Part shown: positions 43,603 to 51,941 of the stretch, piece by piece | Layout: each line of letters opens with the position of its first letter | Position numbering within the stretch: the first letter of the stretch is position 1 | NCBI RefSeq assembly: GCF_001447155.2 | Contig: NZ_CP014754.1 | Span: 3,968,001-4,032,000, forward strand | DNA from: Marinobacter sp. LQ44 | GTDB lineage: Bacteria; Pseudomonadota; Gammaproteobacteria; Pseudomonadales; Oleiphilaceae | Reading direction: 5' to 3' | DNA: 64,000 bases | Notes under the pieces: model-generated | Seen by the model: only the letters and a program-made list of their open reading frames with translations | Told to the model about the DNA's origin: nothing | The model's database searches: none | Position numbers and translations under genes: made by a program

Positions 43603-46600
43603 TTGCCGCTATTATTCACTGGTCTATTCGTAACCGCTTCCTGGTGTTGCTGGCGACGTTGCTTATCACAGGGCTCGGCCTTTATTCGCTGAAACAAACG
43701 CCGGTGGATGCTCTGCCGGATCTGTCCGATGTGCAGGTCATTATCAAAACCAGTTTCCCGGGCCAGGCGCCGCAGGTGGTGGAAGACCAAGTGACCTACC
43801 CGATGACGACAGCCATGCTCTCGGTACCGGGCGCGAAAACGGTCAGGGGATACTCGTTCTTCGGTGACTCCTATGTTTACGTGATCTTCGATGAAGACAC
43901 CGACATGTACTGGGCCCGCTCCCGGGTACTGGAATACCTGTCCCAGGTTGCGCCCAGCCTTCCAGACTCTGCAAGGCCTCAGCTCGGGCCAGACGCTACC
44001 GGAGTTGGCTGGGTTTACCTGTATGCGCTGGTAGACCGCACTGGGAACCAGGACCTAAGCCAGTTGCGCAGCCTGCAGGACTGGTTCCTGAAGTACGAAC
44101 TGCAAACGGTGCCGGGTGTCTCTGAGGTGGCTGCGCTAGGCGGTATGGTGAAGCAGTACCAGGTCAAGGTCAGCCCGGAAAAACTCAGGGCGCTGGGAAT
44201 TCCTCTGGCTCACATCCAGAACGCCATCAAGAGAGGCAACCAGGAAGTGGGCGCCTCCGTCATCGAGATGGCCGAGGCGGAATACATGGTGCGCACGTCT
44301 GGCTATATAAAATCCCGTGAGGATCTTCTGTCGATTCCATTAGGACTCGATGACAACGGTACCCCCATATTGCTGAAAGATGTGGCCACCGTTGAAGTTG
44401 GCCCGCAGATGCGGCGTGGGGTTGCCGAACTGAATGGGGAAGGTGAAACCGTCGGCGGTGTTGTGGTGATGCGCTTTGGTGAGAACGCTCAGGCAACCAT
44501 TAATGGCGTGAAGGCGAAACTGGAAGACCTGAAATCCAGTTTGCCTGAAGGCGTCGAGGTGGTGACGGTTTACGATCGCTCTGGTCTGATTGAGCGGGCG
44601 GTCAATAATCTCGGCTTCAAGCTGCTTGAAGAGTTTCTGGTGGTGGGCCTGGTGTGCATCGTCTTCCTGTTCCACGTGCGCTCGTCGCTGGTGGCGATTC
44701 TCAGCCTTCCCGTGGGTATTCTGGCGGCCTTTATCGTCATGCACTGGCAAGGCATCAATGCCAACATCATGTCACTCGGGGGGATTGCCATCGCTATCGG
44801 CGCCATGATTGATGGTGCTATTGTAATGATCGAGAACATGCACAAACACATGGAGCGAACCCCGTTAACGTCTGAGAACCGATGGGAAGTCGTTGCACGG
44901 TCAGCCTCTGAGGTCGGGCCCGCGCTGTTTTTCTCGCTCCTGATCATTACCGTCAGTTTTGTGCCGGTGTTTGCCCTGGAGGCGCAGGAAGGGCGGATGT
45001 TTTCTCCCCTGGCGTTCACCAAAACCTACGCCATGGCGGCGAGTGCGGCCCTGGCGGTGACGCTGGTGCCGGTGCTGATGGGCTATTTCATTCGCGGCAA
45101 GGTGCTGCCGGAGCACAAGAACCCCGTGAACCGCCTGCTGGTTGGCGTTTATATGCCGGTGCTGAAGCTGGTGTTACGCTTCCCGAAAACGACGGTTATT
45201 GTTGCGTTGCTGGCATTGGCTGTGGGCCTTTGGCCAGCCACCAAAATCGGCAGTGAATTCATCCCGCCACTGGATGAAGGCGACCTGATGTACATGCCCA
45301 CCACCTACCCGGGCATCTCCATTGGTAAGGCTCGGGAACTGTTGCAGCAAACGGACAAGCTGATTGCCACCGTACCCGAAGTCGAAACCGTGTTCGGCAA
45401 AGTGGGGCGGGCGGATACCGCTACCGATCCGGCTCCATTGACGATGATCGAGACCTTCATCCAGCTCAAGCCGAGGGATCAATGGCGGGAAGGCATGACC
45501 ACCGAAAAGCTGAAGCAGGAGCTCAATACTCTGATTCGGTTCCCGGGGGTAACCAATGCCTGGGTTATGCCGATCATCACGCGCATCGATATGCTGGCAA
45601 CGGGTATTAAAACGCCGGTGGGCATCAAGATTGCCGGTCCGGACCTTACCGTCATCCAGAACATCGGTAAACGCCTTGAGGAAGTCATGGTCGACATCCC
45701 CGGTACAGCCTCCGTTTACTCTGAGCGAGTCGCTGGGGGCCGCTACATCAAGGTGGATATTGATCGTGAGCGTGCCGCTCGTTATGGGCTGAATATCGCT
45801 GATGTTCAGCAGGTAGTGGCCTCCGCTATTGGTGGAATCAACGTTTCCAGAACCATCGAGGGACTTGAGCGGTATCCCATTAATCTTCGTTATCCGGAAG
45901 ACTACCGGGATTCGCCCGAGAAGCTGGAGCAACTGCCCATCGTGACCGCATCCGGCCAGCGCATTGCCCTGGCAGATGTGGCGGAGATCGGCGTGGAGGA
46001 TGGCCCGCCGGCCATTAAGAGTGAGAATGCCCGCCTGAACGGCTGGACCTTTGTGGATATTGAGGGTGTCGACGTAGGCACCTATGTTGAACAGGCCATG
46101 GTTACCGTGAGTGAAGAGCTGGATCTACCTCCCGGTTATTCAATCAACTGGTCTGGTCAGTATGAGTACATGCTCCGTGCGAAGGAAAAACTGACCTATG
46201 TGGTGCCGTTAACGCTGGCCATCATCGTCATCCTGCTGTTTCTTAACTTCCGCCGTTTTGCCGAAGTGGGGATTATTATGGGCACGCTACCGTTTGCGAT
46301 GATCGGTGCTATCTGGCTGATGTATCTGCTTGGTTATAATTTTTCGGTAGCCGTCGGTGTCGGTTTCATTGCGCTGGCGGGCGTTGCGGTAGAGATTGGG
46401 GTGATCATGCTGGTGTATTTGAATCAGGCTTATAACGCAATGCTGGAAACGTGTGATGACAAAGGGCTGACGCCAAGGCGAGAAACCCTCCGCCATGCCG
46501 TACTACAAGGTGCCGGTATGCGGGTTCGGCCAATCATGATGACGGCGGCCGCCATTATCGGGGGGCTTGTGCCCATTATGATTGGCACCGGTACAGGGTC

Positions 46601-46721
46601 GGAGGTGATGGGCCGGATTGCGGCACCTATGGTGGGCGGTATGATTTCCGCTGTCATTCTGGCGCTGCTGGTGATTCCTGTGCTCTTTTATCTCTGGAAA
46701 CAGCGAACTCTTGGTGAGTAA
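43599..46721 (+). CDS. cusA: CusA-like Cu(I)/Ag(I) RND pump
   Basis: A 1040-residue HME-RND pump with 12 helices. Residues that separate CusA from CzcA are present: LMYMPTTYPGISIGKA (equivalent to the first copper Met), and WVMPIITRIDMLATGIKTPVGIKIAGPDL with the Met/Asp region of the copper cleft. The TM4 segment LGGIAIAIGAMIDGAIVMIENMHKHME holds the proton-relay Asp. It exports Cu(I)/Ag(I) from periplasm or cytoplasm to the exterior with CusB and CusC. A long hairpin follows its stop. Confidence 0.92.
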   Translation: MIAAIIHWSIRNRFLVLLATLLITGLGLYSLKQTPVDALPDLSDVQVIIKTSFPGQAPQVVEDQVTYPMTTAMLSVPGAKTVRGYSFFGDSYVYVIFDEDTDMYWARSRVLEYLSQVAPSLPDSARPQLGPDATGVGWVYLYALVDRTGNQDLSQLRSLQDWFLKYELQTVPGVSEVAALGGMVKQYQVKVSPEKLRALGIPLAHIQNAIKRGNQEVGASVIEMAEAEYMVRTSGYIKSREDLLSIPLGLDDNGTPILLKDVATVEVGPQMRRGVAELNGEGETVGGVVVMRFGENAQATINGVKAKLEDLKSSLPEGVEVVTVYDRSGLIERAVNNLGFKLLEEFLVVGLVCIVFLFHVRSSLVAILSLPVGILAAFIVMHWQGINANIMSLGGIAIAIGAMIDGAIVMIENMHKHMERTPLTSENRWEVVARSASEVGPALFFSLLIITVSFVPVFALEAQEGRMFSPLAFTKTYAMAASAALAVTLVPVLMGYFIRGKVLPEHKNPVNRLLVGVYMPVLKLVLRFPKTTVIVALLALAVGLWPATKIGSEFIPPLDEGDLMYMPTTYPGISIGKARELLQQTDKLIATVPEVETVFGKVGRADTATDPAPLTMIETFIQLKPRDQWREGMTTEKLKQELNTLIRFPGVTNAWVMPIITRIDMLATGIKTPVGIKIAGPDLTVIQNIGKRLEEVMVDIPGTASVYSERVAGGRYIKVDIDRERAARYGLNIADVQQVVASAIGGINVSRTIEGLERYPINLRYPEDYRDSPEKLEQLPIVTASGQRIALADVAEIGVEDGPPAIKSENARLNGWTFVDIEGVDVGTYVEQAMVTVSEELDLPPGYSINWSGQYEYMLRAKEKLTYVVPLTLAIIVILLFLNFRRFAEVGIIMGTLPFAMIGAIWLMYLLGYNFSVAVGVGFIALAGVAVEIGVIMLVYLNQAYNAMLETCDDKGLTPRRETLRHAVLQGAGMRVRPIMMTAAAIIGGLVPIMIGTGTGSEVMGRIAAPMVGGMISAVILALLVIPVLFYLWKQRTLGE

Positions 46722-46725
46722 CGCC

Positions 46726-46765
46726 GATAGCAAGGTGCCAGGATTCAGCCTGGCACCTTGCTATC
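46726..46765 (+). terminator. Long perfect hairpin after cusA
   Basis: GATAGCAAGGTGCCAGG (46726-46742) pairs perfectly with 46749-46765 around the loop ATTCAG. There is no clear T run. It probably acts as a 3'-end or terminator structure. Confidence 0.75.
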
Positions 46766-46850
46766 ACGTCTTTACCGGTTATCACGATCATTCGCAGGGT
46801 GCCTACCCGTCTACTGCGCATATTCCAAAATCTATTTGCCTGAACGTTCG

Positions 46851-46901
46851 CTTTGCGACCAGGCTGTGCTCCTAAACATAAGCGAACATTCGGGGCAGGG
46901 C
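46851..46901 (+). repeat. Left copy of a ~50-bp direct repeat flanking the cassette array
   Basis: GTTCGCTTTGCGACCA...GCTCCT...AAACATAAGCGAACATTCG. A closely related copy lies at 51789-51846. Each copy has inverted ends (GTTCGCTT/AAGCGAAC here). The rest of 46766-47134 shows no recognisable gene. Confidence 0.65.
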
Positions 46902-47134
46902 TTTCCCCAGCGCCTCCAAGCTAATCACAGCCATTTCACCCAGTATGATTGGCAGAGCAAATTCCAGACTCGAAATGATTACATGGCAGAGATGGCCATG
47001 CTCGGCTAAGCTATTGTTTTATCAATTTATGTGCAGAGCGATTTATGGTTCAAAGTCAGTAATAATGACGCAGTCAAATTTCTGCAATGATAAAGCGCGC
47101 TGCCCAACTGCTTTTAGGATAAAAGGAAAGCGAC

Positions 47135-47986
47135 ATGTGGGACTGGATTCAGTCGAATTCGGTTGATCTATTTGGTCATTTGCTAACGCTGATTGGCATC
47201 ATTGTAGGTGCGATTGTTTTGGTATGGCAGATCGGTCGACAACACAGGAGTTCGCTTGAGCTACAGAAGAGAAATGCGCAAGAAGCGTTGAAGGTCGAAA
47301 TCTACAAAACGCTTACTTTGCGATTAAGGGATGTTACTCGTACCAATGTCACCGCCATGATGTACGCAGTTAATGTTCCATCGAGAATTGAGGTTTTCCA
47401 AAATTCGATCAAAAAGAACATACCACTCCCATTCCCAAGGGAGAGAGCGATTGAGTTTTCACATCTGCACAGTGCCGCTAATGATGCATTAATTGCGTTG
47501 ATTCAAGAATTTGAAGCTTGGTCGATAGTGTTTCCGGAAATTGAGCTGTTCCAAACGGCCTTGAACTCCGCTAATCATGATGCCCGAAACGCTTCGAATG
47601 AGCTTTTTAATCGCTTCATCATCATCCTTCCAACTGATCCCCCACATGATGCACCATCGAAAACTCCTAGACCGATTCCCGCATCACCTGTCAGTGCTGA
47701 CCAGCTTTCAGAATTAGAGAGACTTGTAGAAGAATATCGGCGAGCCATGGACGAGATCGGATGCTATGTGATCGATTTACAGATTGAAGCCCAGAACAAG
47801 CTACTTTCGGGGCTATTTGAGCACCGGGTTCCGCGAAGAAAACCACTGGATTCCAGGTTTAAAGTGCTATCAACGGAGCCTGTTGAAATGGAGCGTTTGA
47901 TGTCCTACTTCTTGAACGAAACTAGTTGGGGAAAAGAATACAAGAAGTATGAGGCTATGCATTCAAAGTCTGCATTTTCGGAATGA
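47135..47986 (+). CDS. Membrane-anchored coiled-coil protein, cassette gene 1 (unknown function)
   Basis: A 283-residue protein. A single N-terminal transmembrane helix (HLLTLIGIIVGAIVLVWQIG, about 14-33) is followed by a basic helical region (RQHRSSLELQKRNAQEALKV), more helices, a Pro-rich linker (DPPHDAPSKTPRPIPASPVS) and a C-terminal helical region. The topology places most of it in the cytoplasm. AAAGGAAAGCG precedes the ATG. Directly after its stop lies an attC-like site. Single-helix anchors with cytoplasmic helical domains are common in phage-defence proteins, but no catalytic motif is visible. Confidence 0.65.
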   Translation: MWDWIQSNSVDLFGHLLTLIGIIVGAIVLVWQIGRQHRSSLELQKRNAQEALKVEIYKTLTLRLRDVTRTNVTAMMYAVNVPSRIEVFQNSIKKNIPLPFPRERAIEFSHLHSAANDALIALIQEFEAWSIVFPEIELFQTALNSANHDARNASNELFNRFIIILPTDPPHDAPSKTPRPIPASPVSADQLSELERLVEEYRRAMDEIGCYVIDLQIEAQNKLLSGLFEHRVPRRKPLDSRFKVLSTEPVEMERLMSYFLNETSWGKEYKKYEAMHSKSAFSE

Positions 47987-47992
47987 TATCCT

Positions 47993-48055
47993 AACAAATC
48001 ACGGAAGACGGACGCGTGAAACGCGCCGCTTCGTTTTGGCATTATGTTTGAAGAA
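47993..48055 (+). repeat. attC-like site 1
   Basis: CCTAACAAATCACGG (RYYYAAC-like start) leads to the central hairpin GGACGCGTGAAACGCGCC and ends near GGCATTATG, which would be a degenerate GTTRRRY end. It starts 7 bp after the stop of gene 1. The core hairpin is almost identical in site 3. Confidence 0.45.
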
Positions 48056-48072
48056 GAATTGGGCATTTAACT

Positions 48073-49056
48073 ATGAACTCCTATCTTGTCACACAGCGGC
48101 CAACTATTTACGCCGATATGAACGTTTTTCGGTATGTCGCTTGTGGAGAGATATCTATGGTCGATCCAGAACGTTTCATTTGGGTTTACTCGTACGCTCA
48201 CCTCGATGAGATATATCGGAACGGCAATACCGATGCCCTGCACGGCATGAAAGTACTGAAAGCTGTTGAAGTGTGTGATGTCCTGAACGAGGATTTCCAG
48301 TCTGTGGGGAATATTAGATTAAGAGACTACGTTGACCCCCATGAAAGGTACGAGAGGCATCTGGAAGCCATATCAGGGTTTGAAGGCTCCAATGATCACT
48401 CTATCGAATACCTCATTCGCTCGTTTGGAGCTGATAATTTTGATGAGTTGCAACAAACTCCAGATCAGCTGCGGAAAGAGATTGATCGCCTAACCAGTGC
48501 GGTTGACGACGAACGTAAGCATGATCTGATTAGCCAAGCACATACCGTTTCTGAGGAAATGGCTGGTGTAGTTGAGCAACACTTAAAAGATCGTGTCCCT
48601 ATTGACCAAACACGGGCAGCTTTAGGCGTTTCGAGTGAAGAGAGAAAAAGAATTGAAAAAACGTTCTCTCCTATCGATGAGGTGTGGAACCTCATAGGAC
48701 CTGCAATTCCAAGTGTGAATAAAGATCAGTTCTTTGGGTTTGAGCCGATTCCCGGCATTGAGGGCGTGCAGCATACACAACACGGTGCGATCTGTGGTGC
48801 CCATATTGTATTGAATATGATAGGTATCAGCCCTGACAAAGGCTTGGCGAAGCGTGAGAAAATCAAAAATATAATGTCTGATGGTCAGCATACTGGCATG
48901 GCTTCATACTGCAATGCGCTACTTTCAGCTGACAGAGGCATTATCAACAAGGCTCGCTGTATATATACGTATCTGGGCAATATTACCACGCCACTTCACT
49001 TCAATTTCGAAAAAGGTTTCGAGCTAAATCTTGGAATCCAAACTGATAGAGCATAA
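48073..49056 (+). CDS. PIN-like nuclease protein, cassette gene 2
   Basis: A 327-residue protein. The N-terminal TIYADMNVFRYVACGE (Asp15) and SYAHLDEIYRNGN (acidic DE about 44-45) followed far downstream by SDGQHTGMASYCNALLSADRG (Asp270, His273, Asp287) is the acidic pattern of PIN-like metal-dependent RNases. After the last Asp comes INKARCIYTYLG, typical of the PIN C-terminus. A long helical insert lies between. It may be an RNase toxin or defence effector. An attC-like site overlaps its last codons (AGCATAACC). Confidence 0.6.
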   Translation: MNSYLVTQRPTIYADMNVFRYVACGEISMVDPERFIWVYSYAHLDEIYRNGNTDALHGMKVLKAVEVCDVLNEDFQSVGNIRLRDYVDPHERYERHLEAISGFEGSNDHSIEYLIRSFGADNFDELQQTPDQLRKEIDRLTSAVDDERKHDLISQAHTVSEEMAGVVEQHLKDRVPIDQTRAALGVSSEERKRIEKTFSPIDEVWNLIGPAIPSVNKDQFFGFEPIPGIEGVQHTQHGAICGAHIVLNMIGISPDKGLAKREKIKNIMSDGQHTGMASYCNALLSADRGIINKARCIYTYLGNITTPLHFNFEKGFELNLGIQTDRA

Positions 49057-49117
49057 CCAGTGACTGGTGTCGAACCTACGCTATCGCTCCGGTACGCGAC
49101 AACGCCAAGGCGTTATG
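49051..49117 (+). repeat. attC-like site 2
   Basis: Begins GCATAACC (49052) overlapping the stop of gene 2 and ends GGCGTTATGC (to 49117), so the two ends are exact complements (GCATAAC and GTTATGC). TGTCG/CGACA give a second inner pair. Length about 66 bp. This is the clearest of the three attC-like sites. Confidence 0.6.
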
Positions 49118-49139
49118 CAATTTAGTAAAAAGGACCTAA

Positions 49140-51671
49140 ATGTCAACTTATCCCGACGCAATTGGATACTTACGCAATCTTGGGCATTCAGAGGGTATCC
49201 CGTGGCTGGAGATGATCTGTGATGCGGCTGCTTCTGGAATAACAACTCTCAGTCCTTTCGACTTGGATACCCTTGTTCAGCTTTTTACAAAACGGGCAAG
49301 CTATCTCCGCCAACCTGCGCCTCCGACCGTTGCAGCCCCTGCTGGGGCCGCAGCGATAACCACTGATCGGCTTGAGATTATTGGGCCTTTTCACGGCTTC
49401 AAACGCCTAGGTGATTCGCTCGCGGCTTCGTTTCCAAAGCGGGTGAGTATTGTTTTCGGAGCAAATGGAAGCGGGAAATCTAGTCTATGTGATGCATTAC
49501 AGATACTAGCTTCGAATGATGCACCGAAACGACCACTTCATGACGTTCGTGCGACAACGGCGCCGAGTCCTTCGTTCGATTTCAAGTTCACGTCAGATTC
49601 AACTATTCAGAATTGGAGTTCACCCGGCAGTTACGGCTCCCGCGCGGGCGCTTTGAAGTACTTCGATTCGGGAGTCGCTGTTCACAACATCAAGAACTCT
49701 GTCCAACCTGGTAGGATTATTGAGCTCGCCCCCTTTAAATTAGATGTCTTTGGAACCGCTAAGAAACACTGTGAGGAACTGCGTGCAGAGCTACAAAGAA
49801 TGCAAAATGAAAATGCAGCGCTACTCGCAGGGACAGAAAACCAGGTCCGCACAAAGTTTGCGACATTTGCAGGAACAGCACTTGCTACCTTGAGTAGTCA
49901 GAATACTGCGACGCTAAAAGCGCAGATAGAATCTGGTGAAGCCTATACGAAAGATGGCGAACTTGAAGAGAAGCTCAAAAAGAAGGCGGAGTTAGAAAAA
50001 GCGACATCAGAAGAAGGGCTTAAGCTGCTCAAGGGTGAGCTCTCTGCACTGAAAGCCCTGGATGGGGAGATTCATCCAATTCTCATCGCATCCGAGATGC
50101 TTATCGAAATTGATCCGGTTGTTCAGGCTAGAACTCTGAAGGAAAAAGAGGAAGAACTGGAAGTTCTGGCGAGAGCTCTAATTCCCACAGGTGCAAGTTT
50201 AGAAAAACTGATGGCACTTATCCGGCCTGCCAATGAGGTGTGCAATCTCCACTCACCGGAGCCAGAAGTGTGTCCACTGTGCAAACAAGCGTTGGAAGCA
50301 AACGAGCTTGAGCTATTCAAGCAATACGCCGATCTTCTTACCGGAGAACTGGATGCTGCCATCACTCAACTCCGAAAGGTAATCGAAACCGCAGATAAGA
50401 ACCTCAAAGTGGTTGCTGATTCTGTGCCTGATAATTGGGCCAAGGACTCCGTCTTACCGCCGGAGAGAATCGAGCCCATCAAGTCTATCGGTAAGGTAAT
50501 AAAAGAACGCTTCAAGAAGGGAGACTTAATCGACCAGGCGGGCGAGGCTGCCGCAGCCTCGCTCCGAGCCTTCGTCGATGAAGTTTCGAGAAGCGTCGAG
50601 GAGAAAGAAGGACTAATCGAGAACGCCCGGAAAGACCGCGACGAACTTCTTCGGCAGTTGAGTGAAGTTTCCACAGACTGCCAGGCTCTTCTTTACAGAA
50701 AGGAAATCGCGGAGAATATTAATCTCATTAAGGAGGCATATCGTCGTTCACAAAATGCTGATTATTGGGATTCAAATCTGCCGACATTCGCGACGGTACT
50801 ACGGAAAATCACTTCCACAGCCAAAAAGGCCCACAAAGAGCTTGTTGTGGAAGATTTCAAGGCTCGCTTGAACGATGAGTATCTTGCGCTAGCTGAAAGA
50901 GAGATGAGTGCCTTTGGTGTCGAGCTGAAAGATGTCGGTGGTGACGGAGCTGTCACAGTAGATCACCATGTCGCTGGTCAAAAAATCGAAGCTGTACTGA
51001 GCGAAGGCGAGCAACGAATTCACGCACTTGCCCTGTTCTTTGCGGAGCTAGAAACCTGTGAGCAGCAAGTAATTGTCTTTGACGATCCAATCTCTAGCTT
51101 TGATTATAATTACATTGGTAACTATTCCAATCGTCTGCGCGATTTGATTCAAAAGTATCCGGCTCGGCAGGTCGTTGTTCTCACCCATAATTGGGAATTT
51201 TTTGTTCAGATACAAACAACTATGAATAGAGCTGGATTAAATGGCCATACGGCTGTCTATGTCCTAGAAAGTTGCGTTGCGCTGGATGAATACAGCGAAA
51301 GCATTGACGATTTGAAGTCCGGTATCGATACCATTCTCGCCATTTCCGGAGAGCCTACTAAAGACCAGAAGGAGTCCATGGCTGGAAAAATGCGCCGGCT
51401 TATCGAAGCGGTTGTGAATACGCACGTATTTAACAAACAGAGGCATCAATTCAAGCAGAAGAGCCAACAGGTGTCAGCGTTCAGTGAGTTTACGAAGGTC
51501 GTTCCTCTCCTTCCGAGTGAGGCTCAGTCCCTGAGAGATCTTTTCGAGAAACTGAGCATCACCGAACACGACGATCCGAGAAACGCCTACGTAAACACGG
51601 ATAAGGCAATGTTCGTGACCCGATACAACGCGATAAAAAATATTGAAACTGCAATTGTTGGAAGGAAGTAG
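49140..51671 (+). CDS. RloC/AAA_13-like ABC ATPase with zinc-hook, cassette gene 3
   Basis: An 843-residue SMC/Rad50-like ATPase. Walker A is FGANGSGKSSL (about 106-114). Long coiled coils (LRAELQRMQNENAALL; EKLKKKAELEKATSEEG) run to a CPLC zinc-hook (Cys378, Cys381) and back. The ABC signature is LSEGEQRIHALALFF (about 620), Walker B is VIVFDDPISSFD (about 644-655), and the H-loop is VVLTHNWEF. The C-terminal tail has MRRLIEAVVNTHVFNKQRH (R-x3-E then His), reminiscent of the anticodon-nuclease centre of PrrC/RloC. A tRNA-cleaving defence protein is likely but not proven. An attC-like site follows. Confidence 0.7.
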   Translation: MSTYPDAIGYLRNLGHSEGIPWLEMICDAAASGITTLSPFDLDTLVQLFTKRASYLRQPAPPTVAAPAGAAAITTDRLEIIGPFHGFKRLGDSLAASFPKRVSIVFGANGSGKSSLCDALQILASNDAPKRPLHDVRATTAPSPSFDFKFTSDSTIQNWSSPGSYGSRAGALKYFDSGVAVHNIKNSVQPGRIIELAPFKLDVFGTAKKHCEELRAELQRMQNENAALLAGTENQVRTKFATFAGTALATLSSQNTATLKAQIESGEAYTKDGELEEKLKKKAELEKATSEEGLKLLKGELSALKALDGEIHPILIASEMLIEIDPVVQARTLKEKEEELEVLARALIPTGASLEKLMALIRPANEVCNLHSPEPEVCPLCKQALEANELELFKQYADLLTGELDAAITQLRKVIETADKNLKVVADSVPDNWAKDSVLPPERIEPIKSIGKVIKERFKKGDLIDQAGEAAAASLRAFVDEVSRSVEEKEGLIENARKDRDELLRQLSEVSTDCQALLYRKEIAENINLIKEAYRRSQNADYWDSNLPTFATVLRKITSTAKKAHKELVVEDFKARLNDEYLALAEREMSAFGVELKDVGGDGAVTVDHHVAGQKIEAVLSEGEQRIHALALFFAELETCEQQVIVFDDPISSFDYNYIGNYSNRLRDLIQKYPARQVVVLTHNWEFFVQIQTTMNRAGLNGHTAVYVLESCVALDEYSESIDDLKSGIDTILAISGEPTKDQKESMAGKMRRLIEAVVNTHVFNKQRHQFKQKSQQVSAFSEFTKVVPLLPSEAQSLRDLFEKLSITEHDDPRNAYVNTDKAMFVTRYNAIKNIETAIVGRK

Positions 51672-51716
51672 GATGTTCCGTGAAGCTATTCGGTAGGCAT
51701 ATCTTTGACACGCGTA

Positions 51717-51780
51717 AGCATGCATAACACTCAAATGCTACGGACGCGTAAACGCGCCGAAAATTTTGGGCGGTATCTCT
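51717..51780 (+). repeat. attC-like site 3
   Basis: GCATAACACTC (51720 onward) leads to the central hairpin GGACGCGTAAACGCGCC and the degenerate end GGGCGGTATC. The hairpin and the following TTTTGG match site 1. It lies about 45 bp after gene 3. Confidence 0.4.
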
Positions 51781-51788
51781 AAGTTGCA

Positions 51789-51846
51789 TGTTCGCTTTGC
51801 GACCAAGACTGCTCCTGGACGTCAGCTAAACAAGAGCGAACATTCG
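51789..51846 (+). repeat. Right copy of the ~50-bp direct repeat flanking the cassette array
   Basis: GTTCGCTTTGCGACCAAGACT...GCTCCT...CTAAACAAGAGCGAACATTCG, in the same orientation as the copy at 46851-46901. Positions 51847-51941 show nothing recognisable. Confidence 0.65.
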
Positions 51847-51941
51847 ACGCAGCATACTAGCTTCGGAAGGCTGGGTAGATTTACGGTTTGCGCAGCGCAA
51901 GGAGCAGGAAGATCAATCAGCCCGCCCTGCATCTGGAAGGT

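Noticed and set aside
46743..46748. ATTCAG in the loop of the cusA hairpin as another operator
   Set aside because: Only one half is present, with no second TTCAG 11 bp away, and it lies in a 3'-end hairpin rather than before a gene.
46851..46901. dif/XerCD recombination site
   Set aside because: The repeat does not show the two 11-bp XerC/XerD arms around a 6-bp centre; it is longer with a variable middle.
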